Source of the DNA: Chrysoporthe austroafricana
Taxonomy: Eukaryota > Ascomycota > Sordariomycetes > Diaporthales > Cryphonectriaceae
Assembly (NCBI GenBank): GCA_001051155.2
Contig: JYIP02000003.1
Coordinates: forward strand, 5,456,001 to 5,520,000
Length of the DNA: 64,000 nt
Reading direction: 5' to 3'
The position numbers and the translations under genes are program-made. The notes beneath the pieces are model-generated. The model did not search any database. It saw only the letters and a program-made list of their open reading frames with translations, and was not told where the DNA came from. Below are positions 37,252 through 47,539 of this stretch, one piece after another. The first letter of the stretch is position 1; every line of letters begins with the position of its first letter.

Positions 37252-38098
37252 ATGTCCGACCGGGATCAGACCCTCGTGGTGATAACGACCTCGGTCATCG
37301 CGCTCATCACGGGCTTCCTGCTCGGCGTCTACAGCGTACGGGGCTACCTGATTTCGCCCGAGCTAGTCAAGGAGTCTCGCGCCAACTACGACGACCCCGT
37401 TGACAGCGACGAGACGGACATTGACGAGGACGAGACCGTGCTGGACCACGCCCCGAACTGGGCCAATGGCGAGGCGGCGGACCGCAAGCAGGGGTTGAGG
37501 GTGGCCGCCGCGCGGATGAACAAGAAAAAGTCGTCCGGGGCCGGTGCCAGGAAGGGGGAGGAGGCCGGCCGCGGCGGTGACGAAATCACGTCGGCGGGGG
37601 GCACGACGGTCGAGGACACGGGCGAGGAGTGCAAGCTGGTGCTTGTGGTGAGGACGGATCTGGGCATGACTAAGGGTAAGCGGGCACACGACACCTGCAT
37701 ACATTCCCCAAACCCCTTCAGACCTGTCTGCATCAGTGTACTGACGAAGTCCTGGCCACCCCCTTACAGGCAAGATCGCCGCACAGTGCTCCCATGCGAC
37801 CCTAGCCTGCTACAAGGCCCTCTCCCGCGATGCCCGCAGCTCTGGCCCCCAAAGCGCCGCCGCCCGCCTGTTGTCGCGATGGGAGCGGTTCGGCCAGGCC
37901 AAGGTCGCCCTGCAGGTCAAGACGCTGGACGACATGCAGGAGCTGATGGGCAAGGCTCGGAGCCTGGGCATCACCACTGAGGTTATCCAAGATGCGGGCC
38001 GGACGCAGATCGACCCGGGCAGTCTGACGGTGTTGGGCGTGGGCCCCGCGCCGAAAAGCAAGGTGGATGAGGTCACCGGGGGCTTGAAGTTGCTATGA
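37252..38098 (+). CDS. PTH2: Peptidyl-tRNA hydrolase 2 with N-terminal membrane anchor
   Basis: It releases tRNA from stalled peptidyl-tRNA. Exons are 37252-37675 and 37770-38098, with a 94-bp GT-AG intron that restores TKGKIAAQCSHA, the PTH2 active-site segment (G-K-x-x-A-Q-x-x-H-A, residues about 142-151). The total is 250 aa. The ATG at 37252 is chosen because the frame upstream has only non-ATG codons and no homology, and because MSDRDQTL is followed by a hydrophobic segment at residues 8-29 (LVVITTSVIALITGFLLGVY), the outer-mitochondrial-membrane type anchor of the Bit1/PTH2 family. A linker rich in Asp, Glu and Gly separates anchor and catalytic domain. The C-terminal motifs DAGRTQIDPGS and VLGVGP are typical. 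Confidence 0.92.
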
Positions 38099-38376
38099 CG
38101 GACCCCAGGGACGGGTGGGGGGACTTGACGGATGTGCGCGGCGTGGGCTGACGGCCCAATGTCTATGCAGAGGCATGTTTCCGGAATCTGCTGCTTCTCG
38201 GTCTGTAACCATTGCATCGTGACGGGCGTTGGGGCATCTAAAATCGCTGTAGAAGGGAAGGGTGGTATATCACAGGGGCACGGACAGGTAACAGACGGTG
38301 GTCTCAGAGGCAACGATAATCAGTCAGGGATGTCTGGTCGCAAGAAATAGGACTATGGGTATCTGTGAGCTCGTTC

Positions 38377-40152
38377 TCATCTCTCCTTCTTCGCAAAACG
38401 TGCCAGAGCCGGACCGAGCTCCTCTTGCTGCTCTCGATGAGCCTCCCTATTCTTCTCCTGCAGCTTGTTCCAGATCTCGTCTACTTGCAGTCTCTTCTCG
38501 TCGATAATGTTCTTTTTCCTCTGCTTTCTCAGGTACTTCTTCAGTGCCGCGTTCCGGCCGCGCGCCCTGTTCCTGATCTGCTCTTCAATGTCCTCGGGCG
38601 TCGCGTCTAGGTCGCGCTCGGCCCGGCGCTGCTCCTCTGACCGCAGATCAAGGTTACCGACGAAATTGGGATCCAGGGCGATCATTTCCGGTGACAGCTT
38701 GTTCAGGAGACCCTTGACCTCGGCCTCCTGTCGCTGCTTGACAGTCTCATATGGGTTGACCTCCAAGGCGTCGAAGTTGGCCTCGCCTGCGCCCGGCACC
38801 AGGATCGATGAGAAGCCCTCGTCATGGCCGATGCCCAGCACATCCTCAAACGGACACCACCTGACCCTCTCGACGCGTTTCCCCTCCTTTCCCCATGTCA
38901 GATACGGGCTTTGCACCTTCTCCTGAGCAGCTCTGTGTTTCGAAAACAGGCCCTTCCATATTGTGGCGCTTGTGCCCCAGCCCTGGTTGGTATGGTCAGT
39001 ACTGCAGCTGAGATCGCTGTTCGTTGAGAGGACGGGTACATACCACCGCCGTCAGCCCGGTATCCGAGATCGCTATGGATGCCGCTGGTGACCTCGTAAA
39101 GTAGCTGTTCACCTCCTTGAACATCCTAATATCCCAGACCGCCATCTTCTTGTCCTGCCCTGCTGAGACCATGTACCGGCCCTCCCTGTCAACTGCCAGA
39201 GAGCGTATCGGTCCCTGGTGTGCCAAGAGTTTGACAAGTGGATCCGAAGAATTGGGTGACCACAGTGTGACCGTTCCATTTTGGTGTCCAACGTGACATA
39301 TGGCGTTCCAGGGGTTTTGTGTCATGGAGCAAGGCGCACCCCCCTTTGTGTGAATTTCGGATACGAGTTGGCCGGTCGAGACGTCCTGATACTTGAGGTT
39401 GCTCGATATGCCCAGGGTCGCTAGGAGGAAATGGTATGGGAGGAATTCCATATGCGACACCTCGACATGCTTTTTCAGGCAGTGGAGTTCCACGCCATTC
39501 CTGTCGTATATGTAGACGTATTTCTTTTGCGCAACGGCGAAGTATTGGTTGTTGTGGAGCCACCGTATATCTAAAGATGCAGCGTCAGCACTAATCACCT
39601 GCGAGGACTTGAGCAGCAGGAGCATATACCTCTGATTGTCTCGCCCAGCTGCAGCTCACACCCCAGCTTGCCCTCCCGGAAATCCATCGTCGCGACATGG
39701 CCCTTCCTGCCAGCGAGCAGCAGCTCCCTCCCGTTCCTCGTATACTCGCAATGGTATGGCCCAAGCTGTTCCAGTTTCAGCTCCAGCCGCTTCTGCGCCG
39801 TCTCGACCGCGGCCTCGGCGTTGATCTCATCCTGCTGCACCCGATAGGTCCGCTCCAGCTCGGTCTCGGCCTCGAGGAAGCCGGGCTCGTTCTCTAGCAG
39901 TATCTCGGCATCCTTAGCCTTTGTGATGGCAGCATTGTACCTGGACTCGAGCTTCTTCATGTTGGTGCGCAGCTTCTTGTCGCGCACGCCGCGCACGTCA
40001 ACGCCCTTCCCACGGCCATAGTCGCGGTTGGCCTGTTTCTGGCGGCGGCGCTGTTGTTGTTCTTCTTTGGACAGGAGGGACGTGCGGGCGCCGCGGACCT
40101 GGAGGGCGACGTTTGGTTGCTCCTTGCTGGAGGTGTACTTCTCGTCGTTCAT
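38377..40152 (-). CDS. UTP7: U3 snoRNP / SSU processome WD40 protein Utp7 (BING4 family)
   Basis: A nucleolar component of the small-subunit processome needed for 18S rRNA maturation. Exons are 40152-39630, 39570-39044 and 38982-38377, with introns of 59 and 61 bp, giving 551 aa (yeast Utp7 is about 554). The first junction restores [20 protein letters not shown], the second [19 protein letters not shown]. The N-terminal 130 residues are basic and coiled-coil-like. Residues about 145-350 are WD repeats (e.g. [10 protein letters not shown]). The C-terminal BING4CT domain has [18 protein letters not shown] and [10 protein letters not shown]. It is followed by a Lys/Arg/Glu-rich tail ending AKKER. 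It is divergent from TSR1, another 40S assembly factor. Confidence 0.94.
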
Positions 40153-40543
40153 TGTTGGCGGCGGGTGGATGGGGAGGTTCTGGTGGTGAGAAGGCTAAGT
40201 AGAAGAGAGATCAGAAATTCTGCGAGTTTTGGAACTTTACAGTACTGGTAGGGGCCCCCATGTAGAACTGCTTATCGATAGGAGTGACCCCACTATAAAT
40301 TTCTGTGAAAGGCTAACCTGGTTCCCGCGATTCGCAATTGGGGAAAAAAGGAACCTGGGAGAGGGGTGAAAAAAAAAGACAGAGACCAAGGCAACAATCA
40401 AACAAACCAAGCAGCTCGAGGGTGACTAGTACACCATATATTTGCCAGACCGTCCTGGACATTCCTTACCTACCCGGACTATCTCTCCCACGCTGGCGAC
40501 TCCATCTCTCCCATTTCGATTCAAGGCCGGCGGCAGTTCCACG
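40153..40543. promoter_or_regulatory. Bidirectional promoter region between UTP7 and TSR1
   Basis: 391 bp separate the two start codons. It holds a palindromic CTTATCGATAG (40270-40280), an A-run (40370-40378) and a TATAAATTTC element (40293-40302). The last vaguely resembles the AAAAATTT (RRPE) element of yeast ribosome-biogenesis promoters. Which sites act is not known. Confidence 0.5.
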
Positions 40544-43115
40544 ATGCCGTCCGCCGTGCCGAGCCACTCGCATCGGCCGACGACCAAAGTCAACAACAAG
40601 GGCTTTAAGTCAAAAAAGGCTACTAAAGGTGCCCTGAGAGACCAGGCAAAAGGTAAGGCTCCCTATAACTCACACCGGCGGTCGCGATGAGATCCCGCCC
40701 GTCGGAGCCTCGTGAGGCTCACAGGCGCACTCTTACCTCCATGGACCCTCTGCTGACCTGACGCTCTTCACCCCCACAGGCAAGGTTTCCAACGAGGGCC
40801 GGAAGACCCCCCACCAGCAAGTCATGTCCAAGCTCGACCGACGAAACCAAGCCAAGCAGCGTCAAGTCACGAAGCACAAGGAGCACCAGCGGGAGGCCTC
40901 CGTGTTCGCCGGCCGGGATGGCGCCCCCCGCAATGTTGCCGTTATCCCACTCTGTGCTGATAGCGATGCCACAGCCGCTGTCCGGTGCCTCAACCAGAGC
41001 ATCGACCTCGATCAGGAAGTGGTGGCTCTAGGCACTACCCGTGTGCCGGTCGACCGGTTCAAGCAGAAGCTCCAATACGTTGCAGTGCCCCGCGACCTCA
41101 CAGCCTGCCTGGATGCCGCGCGTGTTGCCGATTTCGTGGTCCTCATCCTCTCCGCCGATGTGGAGGTGGACGATCTTGGCGAGCTGATCCTCCGCGGCGT
41201 GGAGGGCCAGGGTTTGTCGACGCTTTTCACCACGGTCCAAAGCCTGAGCAAGATCGAACCTGCGAAGCAGAGGAACTCCGTCCTGGATTCGCTCAGGTCA
41301 TACATCACGCACTTTCACCCGGAGCAGCATAAGATCTACAGCTTGGAGAACAGGCAAGAGTGCTCGAACCTTATGAGGTCCCTCTGCAGCACCATGCCGA
41401 AGGGGATTAAGTGGCGCGACGAACGGAGCTGGATGATGGTGGAAGACGTCCGTTTTGCGGACTCGGAAGAAGCCTCGACTGTGGTCACCGGCGTGGTGAG
41501 GGGCAAAGGTCTGAAGGCAGACCGACTTGTGCAGGTGGGAGACTGGGGTACGTTCCAAATCGAAAAGATCACGGCTGCGCCTCTGTCGAAACGGGGCAAG
41601 AAGTCGGATGAAGGGATGAATGTGGACGATGAGGCCGAGAACACGCTTGACATTCCGACGGGGGACCAGGACGATTTGGCCGACTTGGCGCCGGAAGGTA
41701 TTCTGATGAACGATGTAGATGGAGATCTTGATCTAGACGATGCGACATCTGTGGCACCGCCGACGAAAAAGGGAGTACTGTTGGATGACCACCACTACTT
41801 CTCGGAAGACGAGGGGGACACGGCAACAAAGAGGCGGGTACCTAAAGGCACTTCAAAATACCAGGCAGCTTGGTACCTGGACGACAATGTGTCTGAATCT
41901 GGCTCAGACATGACGGACATCGAGATGCAGGAAGAGGCAGAAGAAGCTACGGCCCCCGAGGACGGTATGGAGGGGATTGTGGATGATGGCCAGACTGAAG
42001 CTGGCCCGTCTGAATACCCTCGGTCAGAGCCGGCCTTCATGGAGCTCGACGAGGACGAAGATGCGGCCCAGTTAGCCCAGTACAGGTCAAAGAAGAAAGA
42101 TGAAGCCGAAGAAGATATGGAGTTTCCGGATGAGATTGAGCTTCACCCTCATGTCTTGGCACGGGAGAGGCTGGCGAGATACCGAGGGCTGAAGAGCCTG
42201 CGGACGAGCTCGTGGGAACAAGATGAGGACAAGGCGCACGAGCCCGAGGAATGGCGTCGACTCCTGCAAGTTCAGGACTATCAAGCTTCGCGCGTCAGGT
42301 CCGTCCGCGAGGCTCTCGTCGGAGGTGTGGAAGCTGGCACACGCGTCCATGTTCACATCAAGGGAGTGCCGTCCGACGTCAAGGCCAACTTTGACCCAGC
42401 CAGGCCCGTCACCCTGTTCTCTCTGCTCAGGCACGAGAACAAGCGCGCGGCGGTCAACTTCCTCATCAACCTGAGCTCAGACCACCCCAAGTCCATCAAG
42501 TCGAAGGAGGAGTTGATCATCCAGTACGGCTCCCGGCGGTTCGTGATCAACCCGCAGTTCTCGCAGAGCGACAACACCCCCAACGACGTCCACAAGTACT
42601 GTCGCTTCCTTCACCCGGGCCAGTCTGCAGTGGCAACCTTTATGGGCCCGGTGATGTGGGGCTCGGTGCCAGCCCTCTTCTTTAAGAGGTCTGCGCCTGG
42701 CGAGGAGAAGAACGAGGATGAGTCCGAGCCTCTTACCCTTGTCGGCACCGGCACTGCCTTGCCACCATCCACATCTCGTGTCATCGCCAAGCGCATCATC
42801 TTGACCGGCCACCCTTACCACATTCATAAGAAGATTGTCACTATTCGCTACATGTTCTTCAACCGCGAGGACGTGGAGTGGTTCAAGGCGTTGCCTTTAT
42901 GGACCAAGAGGGGGCGTAGCGGCTACGTCAAGGAGCCTCTTGGCACCCACGGATACTTCAAGGCTACCTTTGACGGGCGGATCAACCCTCAGGACAGTAT
43001 TGGTGTCAGCCTGTACAAGAGAGTGTGGCCTCGTAATGCAACACCAGTCAAAAGACTCCTCCTAGACCCTTCGGAGGTACCAGCCCAGGATGACGACGAT
43101 GCAATGGTAGGATGA
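40544..43115 (+). CDS. TSR1: 20S rRNA accumulation protein Tsr1, pre-40S assembly factor
   Basis: A GTPase-like but catalytically inactive factor that sits on pre-40S particles, related to Bms1. Exons are 40544-40652 and 40780-43115, with an intron of 127 bp. The product is 814 aa (yeast about 788). The first exon supplies SHSHRPTTKVNNKGFKSKKA, the conserved Tsr1 N-terminus, and the junction gives AKGKVSNEGRKTPHQQVMSK; this is why the ATG at 40544 is preferred over 40824. The AARP2CN-type domain is at about residues 250-300 (MMVEDVRF, GVVRGKGL, VQVGDWGTFQI). A long acidic linker lies at about 310-480. The RIBIOP_C domain is at about 530-800 (FSLLRHENKRAAVNF, ITVR-like IVTIRYMFFNREDVEWF, ATFDGRI, YKRVWPR). 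No functional P-loop is seen, as expected for Tsr1. Confidence 0.94.
40684..40693 (+). promoter_or_regulatory. PAC-like motif inside TSR1 intron 1
   Basis: GCGATGAGAT matches the yeast PAC element (GCGATGAG followed by A/C and T) bound by Dot6/Tod6-type repressors at ribosome-biogenesis genes. It lies within the first intron of TSR1, 31 bp after the donor. The match is exact over the 8-base core; the function here is inference. Confidence 0.4.
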
Positions 43116-43287
43116 TAGAAAACGGCCGCAGACCTGCATGAGTTCATGACCAGGCGTCAGGTAGGGTGGGTATATCGTATATTAGAGCTCAATATTACAT
43201 GAATTCCATAATCCAATAATTACGTAGACTAAGGATAATCCCAAGTGTTTCTCCTCGCAGACACGGGGCCCTGCCGCGTGTTCCTCG

Positions 43288-44124
43288 TCAGTCCAACGCG
43301 TCCAGGCCAGGCGTGGGTGTTGGTCCGCCTTTCGACTTCTGCACGTCTTCAGCACCACTCGCCCTCCACGCGCTCAAGATGAGGTTCACGATATGATCCA
43401 CACCGACATCCTTCTTCACCTGCGCAAATACGGTAGGGCCGCCCTCCCGCATCTTTCTCGCATCCCTCTCCATGACGCCCAGATCCGCACCCACCGCCTC
43501 GGCCAGATCCGTCTTATTCACCACCAGGAGATCACTCTGCGTAATGCCTGGGCCGCCCTTGCGCGGCACCTTGTCGCCTCCGCTGACGTCGATCACGTAG
43601 ATGATGAAATCCGCCAGCTCCCGGCTGTAGTTGGCGGCGAGGTTGTCGCCACCGCTCTCGATGAGTAGCAGGTCGGTACCGAACTCGGCATGCAGATCCT
43701 CGAGGGCGGCTAGGTTGGCACTGATGTCCTCGCGCACGGCGGCGTGGGGGCAGCCGCCGGTCTCGATGGCGCGGATGCGCGGGGCGGGGAGGGCGCGGTG
43801 TCTTGTGAGGAACTCGGCGTCCTCACGCGTGAAGATGTCGTTGGTCACGGCGGCGATATTGTGGGTGTCACGCAACGCCAGGCACAGCACGAGCATGAGC
43901 GCCGTCTTGCCGGAGCCCACAGGCCCGCCGATGCCGACAGTGAAGGCGCGGCTGGCCCAGCTGCGGCCCTGGACGATGGGCATCTCGCGCCCAAGGTAGG
44001 ACCCGGGCCCCGTGAGGATCTCGTGCGTGTGCCCGTGCTCCTGCGCGTTGAAGGCCCCCAACCCACCATCGTGGGAGTGGCCGTGCGCGCCTGTGCCGTC
44101 GTGGGAGTGGGAGTGGGTCGCCAT
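43288..44124 (-). CDS. ureG: Urease accessory GTPase UreG
   Basis: It delivers nickel to apo-urease in a GTP-dependent way. Single exon, 278 aa, ATG at 44124. The first 35 residues are His-rich ([19 protein letters not shown], then EHGHTHE), a likely nickel-binding extension common in eukaryotic UreG. The P-loop GGPVGSGKT is at residues 66-74, the CPH metal-site motif is within [13 protein letters not shown], and the guanine-specificity motif NKTD follows in [14 protein letters not shown]. The family signature ESGGDNLAA is present. The C-terminal tail ([16 protein letters not shown]) is unusual and fungal. It converges with TSR1: only 172 bp separate the stop codons. Confidence 0.95.
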   Translation of the reverse strand: MATHSHSHDGTGAHGHSHDGGLGAFNAQEHGHTHEILTGPGSYLGREMPIVQGRSWASRAFTVGIGGPVGSGKTALMLVLCLALRDTHNIAAVTNDIFTREDAEFLTRHRALPAPRIRAIETGGCPHAAVREDISANLAALEDLHAEFGTDLLLIESGGDNLAANYSRELADFIIYVIDVSGGDKVPRKGGPGITQSDLLVVNKTDLAEAVGADLGVMERDARKMREGGPTVFAQVKKDVGVDHIVNLILSAWRASGAEDVQKSKGGPTPTPGLDALD

Positions 44125-44792
44125 ATTCTTCTTGTGTCGTCGGCTTGGGCGGGCTGGAGGTGTTTTCGCCTTTTCGTGGGTCCAGGCACCGCACGGGCTT
44201 CAAGTCTTGTCGCAGACGAGCTCGCCTCCGTGTTCCAATGGTGCTGATGTTCTCTCTCGGGTGTGGAGGGCTCGGAGTGAGATATGATGTGGTGAGGTCG
44301 AGTCGCGAGTTGTAAACGATGATGGGTCTCGATGCGGATATTTTGCTGCAGCTGTCGAAGCCTTCAAGATAACATTAGGGCGTGAGATAAGCTGGGTGGA
44401 GGGGTTATCTGTGCTTCCATAAGGACCAACCTCGCCACCCCCCCCCCAAACTCCGTCCTTCGTCTTTTTGATCGCTCAGTCGTCCATTCGTAGATGCGAT
44501 GCGTTCCTTCCCCTCCCCCCTCCCCTTCTTCTTCTTTTCTTTTCTTTTCTTTCAGCGGTGTCACCCGACGCAGAAACGGTAACATGTGGCGCAGAGATAA
44601 CTTTATCATTCAAGGGCCGATAGAAGATGGCTAGCGTGACATTGCAATCTAGGTAATCAAGGGGGATACTAATTCTTTCATGAAACATCGAATCCAGGTC
44701 CGTACGTTATATAGACGAAATTTGGCATTATTATCTCCGTTGCTCTGCTCACCAATGTCGTAGAATATGCATGAATCTTTAAGTATTCAGTA
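44125..44792. promoter_or_regulatory. UreG upstream region with several GATA sites and a polypyrimidine tract
   Basis: Five GATA-core sites occur: 44368-44372, 44386-44391 (GATAAG), 44405-44410 (TTATCT on the plus strand), 44596-44601 and 44603-44608. Three fall within 43 bp and two within 13 bp. Clustered HGATAR sites are the targets of AreA/NIT2-type nitrogen regulators, fitting a urease-pathway gene. A CT-rich tract (about 44510-44555) lies between them. Confidence 0.5.
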
Positions 44793-45030
44793 AGTCGCAG
44801 GGGGTACTTTTCGGCACCCCCCTCTTTTCGGCACCCCTGAATGACCACACCGCTTATTCAACCACCTCTCTTTCTTTCACTTTTTCTCTACCAATTTTTA
44901 TTCAAACAATTTGATCTTTTTACTAACGCTTTATACGACCTCAACAATGCCCTATACGGAATTTGAGCTATCTCAGGCCATTGAGGCTGTCAAAAATAGC
45001 TTGTCTCAGAAAAGGGCCTCGCTTGAATAT
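44793..45030 (+). mobile_element. 5' end of a pogo/Fot1-like (Tc1/mariner superfamily) transposon, cut by an LTR
   Basis: After a TA dinucleotide (44791-44792) comes AGTCGCAGGGGGTACTTTTC, a terminal-repeat sequence typical of fungal pogo/Fot1 elements. The block TTTTCGGCACCCC is repeated at 44808 and 44826. An ATG at 44947 opens MPYTEFELSQAIEAVKN followed by SQKRASLEY, the start of a transposase with a psq-type helix-turn-helix. The frame is cut at 45030 by the LTR of element I. The rest of the transposon is not in the window on this side of the nest. Confidence 0.75.
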
Positions 45031-45480
45031 TGTTATGAACCGACACGCGGACCAGGGGCATGCAAGACCTAAGGATAGCCGCCGAAGGAACCTAACAGCA
45101 GCCCCGCCAACAAAGGAAAAACTTACATTGATTACATAATCACGGGTTAGGGTTAAATAAGATAAGGATTATTAGATTACTAGGTAATCCAGTGAGCCAG
45201 GCTTACTGGATTACCAGGTAAGCCGATAATCTAGACTGAAAAGCTGGATATATAAGGACAGAATATCTACCAAATAAATTATTTATAGCTTTTCAGTCGT
45301 AAATCTAAATATCACTTAAACCTTACGATACTCTCAAGTAATAGCCTTTAAGGCCTATAAACATTGCGATTATCTTGTTAAACGTATTTCGGTATTCAAA
45401 GCTATATTTAATACCGCTCTTATTAGCATAAACCTTTCGATTCTACAGTTTATCCTAGAATTACTACAGCATTTATAATA
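45031..45480 (+). repeat. 5' LTR of element I, 450 bp, least damaged LTR
   Basis: It starts TGTTATGAACCGACACGCGG and ends GCATTTATAATA. The first 100-120 bp are nearly free of RIP, so the RIP boundary on this side lies inside this LTR. The U3 shares the ATTACTGG-type repeats with the LTR at 7122. The core AGTCGTAAA is at 45295-45303, preceded by TATATAAG about 45 bp upstream. Confidence 0.88.
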
Positions 45481-45747
45481 TTTTTACGATTCTTATTTAA
45501 AAACGGTTTAGTATATACCTTTTAAGCAATATCTGAAATACGATAGCGCCCTAAGCTTTATCTTTTTCTAGCAACTAGGCTTTTCAGGAAAAAACCTTAA
45601 TTATCCTTATTAACGAGCAATTTTAGCAGCAGAATATAGCCCTGTACTAATAACTTGAAAAGGTTAAGAATAAAGTTTTCCGCTTTAACGCCTTTTAATA
45701 AGCTAAAGCTTTCAAGCTCGATAAGCTTAAACCTTATAAAAGCATTT
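45031..45747 (+). mobile_element. Element I: 5' LTR and gag start of a plus-strand chromovirus
   Basis: LTR 45031-45480 followed by the leader and the start of gag (about 45590-45747), then cut by element D. It is inserted in the transposase gene of the pogo-like element; the 5 bp before are AATAT. The remaining part is presumably beyond the right edge. Confidence 0.82.
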
Positions 45748-46182
45748 TATTATAACCCAATATATAAGCTAGGCAGGCAATACGAAAGGAAGAACCGGCA
45801 GGGCATTATATTACTAACCCCGCCCAGGAAAAATGCATGCTTGCTTATATAAGCAAGGGTTAAGGTCTAGGATAGCTAAAATAGCTAAGCTATCCGAGCA
45901 ACTCTAGCTGGATAGCTAAGCTATTCAAGCTATTTTAGATTAAAGAGCTAGATATATAAGAGTAAGATATTTACCAAATAAATTGCTATAGCTTTTCAGT
46001 CGTAAATCTAAGTACTACTTGGACCCTATAATACCTTTAAGTAATAGCCGTCTAGGCTTATAAATATTGCGATTATTTATTAAACGTATTTCGGTATTTA
46101 GAGCTATACTTAATACTGCTTTTGCTAGCATAAACCCTTTAATTTTATAATTTATCCTAAGATTACTATAGCGTTTATAACA
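45748..46182 (+). repeat. 5' LTR of element D, 435 bp
   Basis: It starts TATTATAACCCAATATATAAG and ends GCGTTTATAACA, and is followed at once by TTTTTACGATTC (primer-binding region). Confidence 0.86.
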
Positions 46183-46299
46183 TTTTTACGATTCTTATTT
46201 AAGAATAGTTCAGTATATATTCTTTAAGCAATATCCAAAATATAATGGCGCTTTAAATTCCGTTTTCTTCTAGCAATTAAGCTTTTTAAGAAAAAGCCC

Positions 46300-46948
46300 T
46301 AATTATCCTTACTAACGAACAATTCCAGCAGCAAAATATAGCCTTATACTAATAACTTGAAAAAGTTAAAAATAAGATTTTCCGCTTTAATGCTTTCTAA
46401 TAAATGAAAGCTTTCAAGCTCGATAAGCCTAGACTTTATAAAAGCATTCGAAAAAGACTTCCAGGCTTTCTTAATGCAATTCAAGGCTTATTTCAAGCAT
46501 TATAGTGCTTAATTCAGAACTATTTATAATAAAATTGGTTTCGCGAGAAGCTGCTTTGAAAAGATTGCTTTTCAATAATAAAAGCTAACCTTTCGTAATT
46601 ATTTGGATAATAACGAAAATTTTTGTTCCGAAAATACCAAACGTATTTTCCAGTATTATGCTAACTTTGAATTAGCCCTTATTAAAACTTTTGGAAACCC
46701 AAATAAACGATATATTATAATATAGCAATTGGAAGCATTCTGATAAACCGGCTTAGCTGCAAATTATATAGCTAAATTCAAGCAAATTATCGCTTATCTT
46801 AATTATGAAAACAAACCCTTTATAAATGCTTATTATACAGAATTTAAAGAGGAAATCAAAAATAAGTTTTATAAAGAGAATTAATTTGAAAAACTTAGCA
46901 AATTTATTAATAAAGCAATTCGTATCGATAACCGACTTTACGAGCGGT
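46300..46948 (+). pseudogene. gag of element D, 5' part
   Basis: The same capsid-like frame as in element A, with TAG and TAA stops, cut at 46948. It resumes at 54310 after element E, including the knuckle remnant near 54480. Confidence 0.72.
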
Positions 46949-47407
46949 TATTATAACTCAATAAGGGATTAAACTATATAATAGGAAAAGGGAGTTTAAT
47001 AAAACGCCCCGCTATTAGCCCTTTTTATAAAACTTCTATAACCGCTTATATAACTTAAGGTTAAGATTATAAAGGAAGCAGGATTTAAGGATTTATTATA
47101 AATTCGGTAGATTTAAAATCTGGGAATTTGCCCTAAATCTAATAGACCCGGTAAATTTAACGAATAAAAAGCCAAGTATATAAAGAAAGGATATTTACTA
47201 ATTAAATCCTTATAGCTTTTCAGTTATAAATCTAAATATTATTTAAACCTTATTATACTTTTAAGTATTAGCCTTATAGGCTTATAAATATTGCGATCGT
47301 TTATTAAACAAGTTTCTAATATATAAAGCTATACTTAATACTGCTTTTATTAATATAAACTTTTTAACTTTACAGTTTATTTTAGGATTATTATAGCATT
47401 TATAATA
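46949..47407 (+). repeat. 5' LTR of element E, 459 bp
   Basis: It starts TATTATAACTCAATAAGGG and ends GCATTTATAATA. The conserved core reads CAGTTATAAATC, a RIP-changed CAGTCGTAAATC. Confidence 0.88.
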
Positions 47408-47539
47408 TTTTTATATCTTTTATTCAAAAACGGTTTAATATATATTCTTTAAACAATACTGGAAATATAATAGCGCTTTAAACTTTATTTTCTTCTAGCA
47501 ATTAAGCTTTTCAAGAAAAAGTTCTAATTATCTTTATTA

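Noticed and set aside
40985..41332. Several long frames overlapping TSR1, UTP7, PTH2 and ureG on other frames
   Set aside because: GC-rich coding regions produce long shadow frames; none carries motifs, and the chosen frames match known families end to end.
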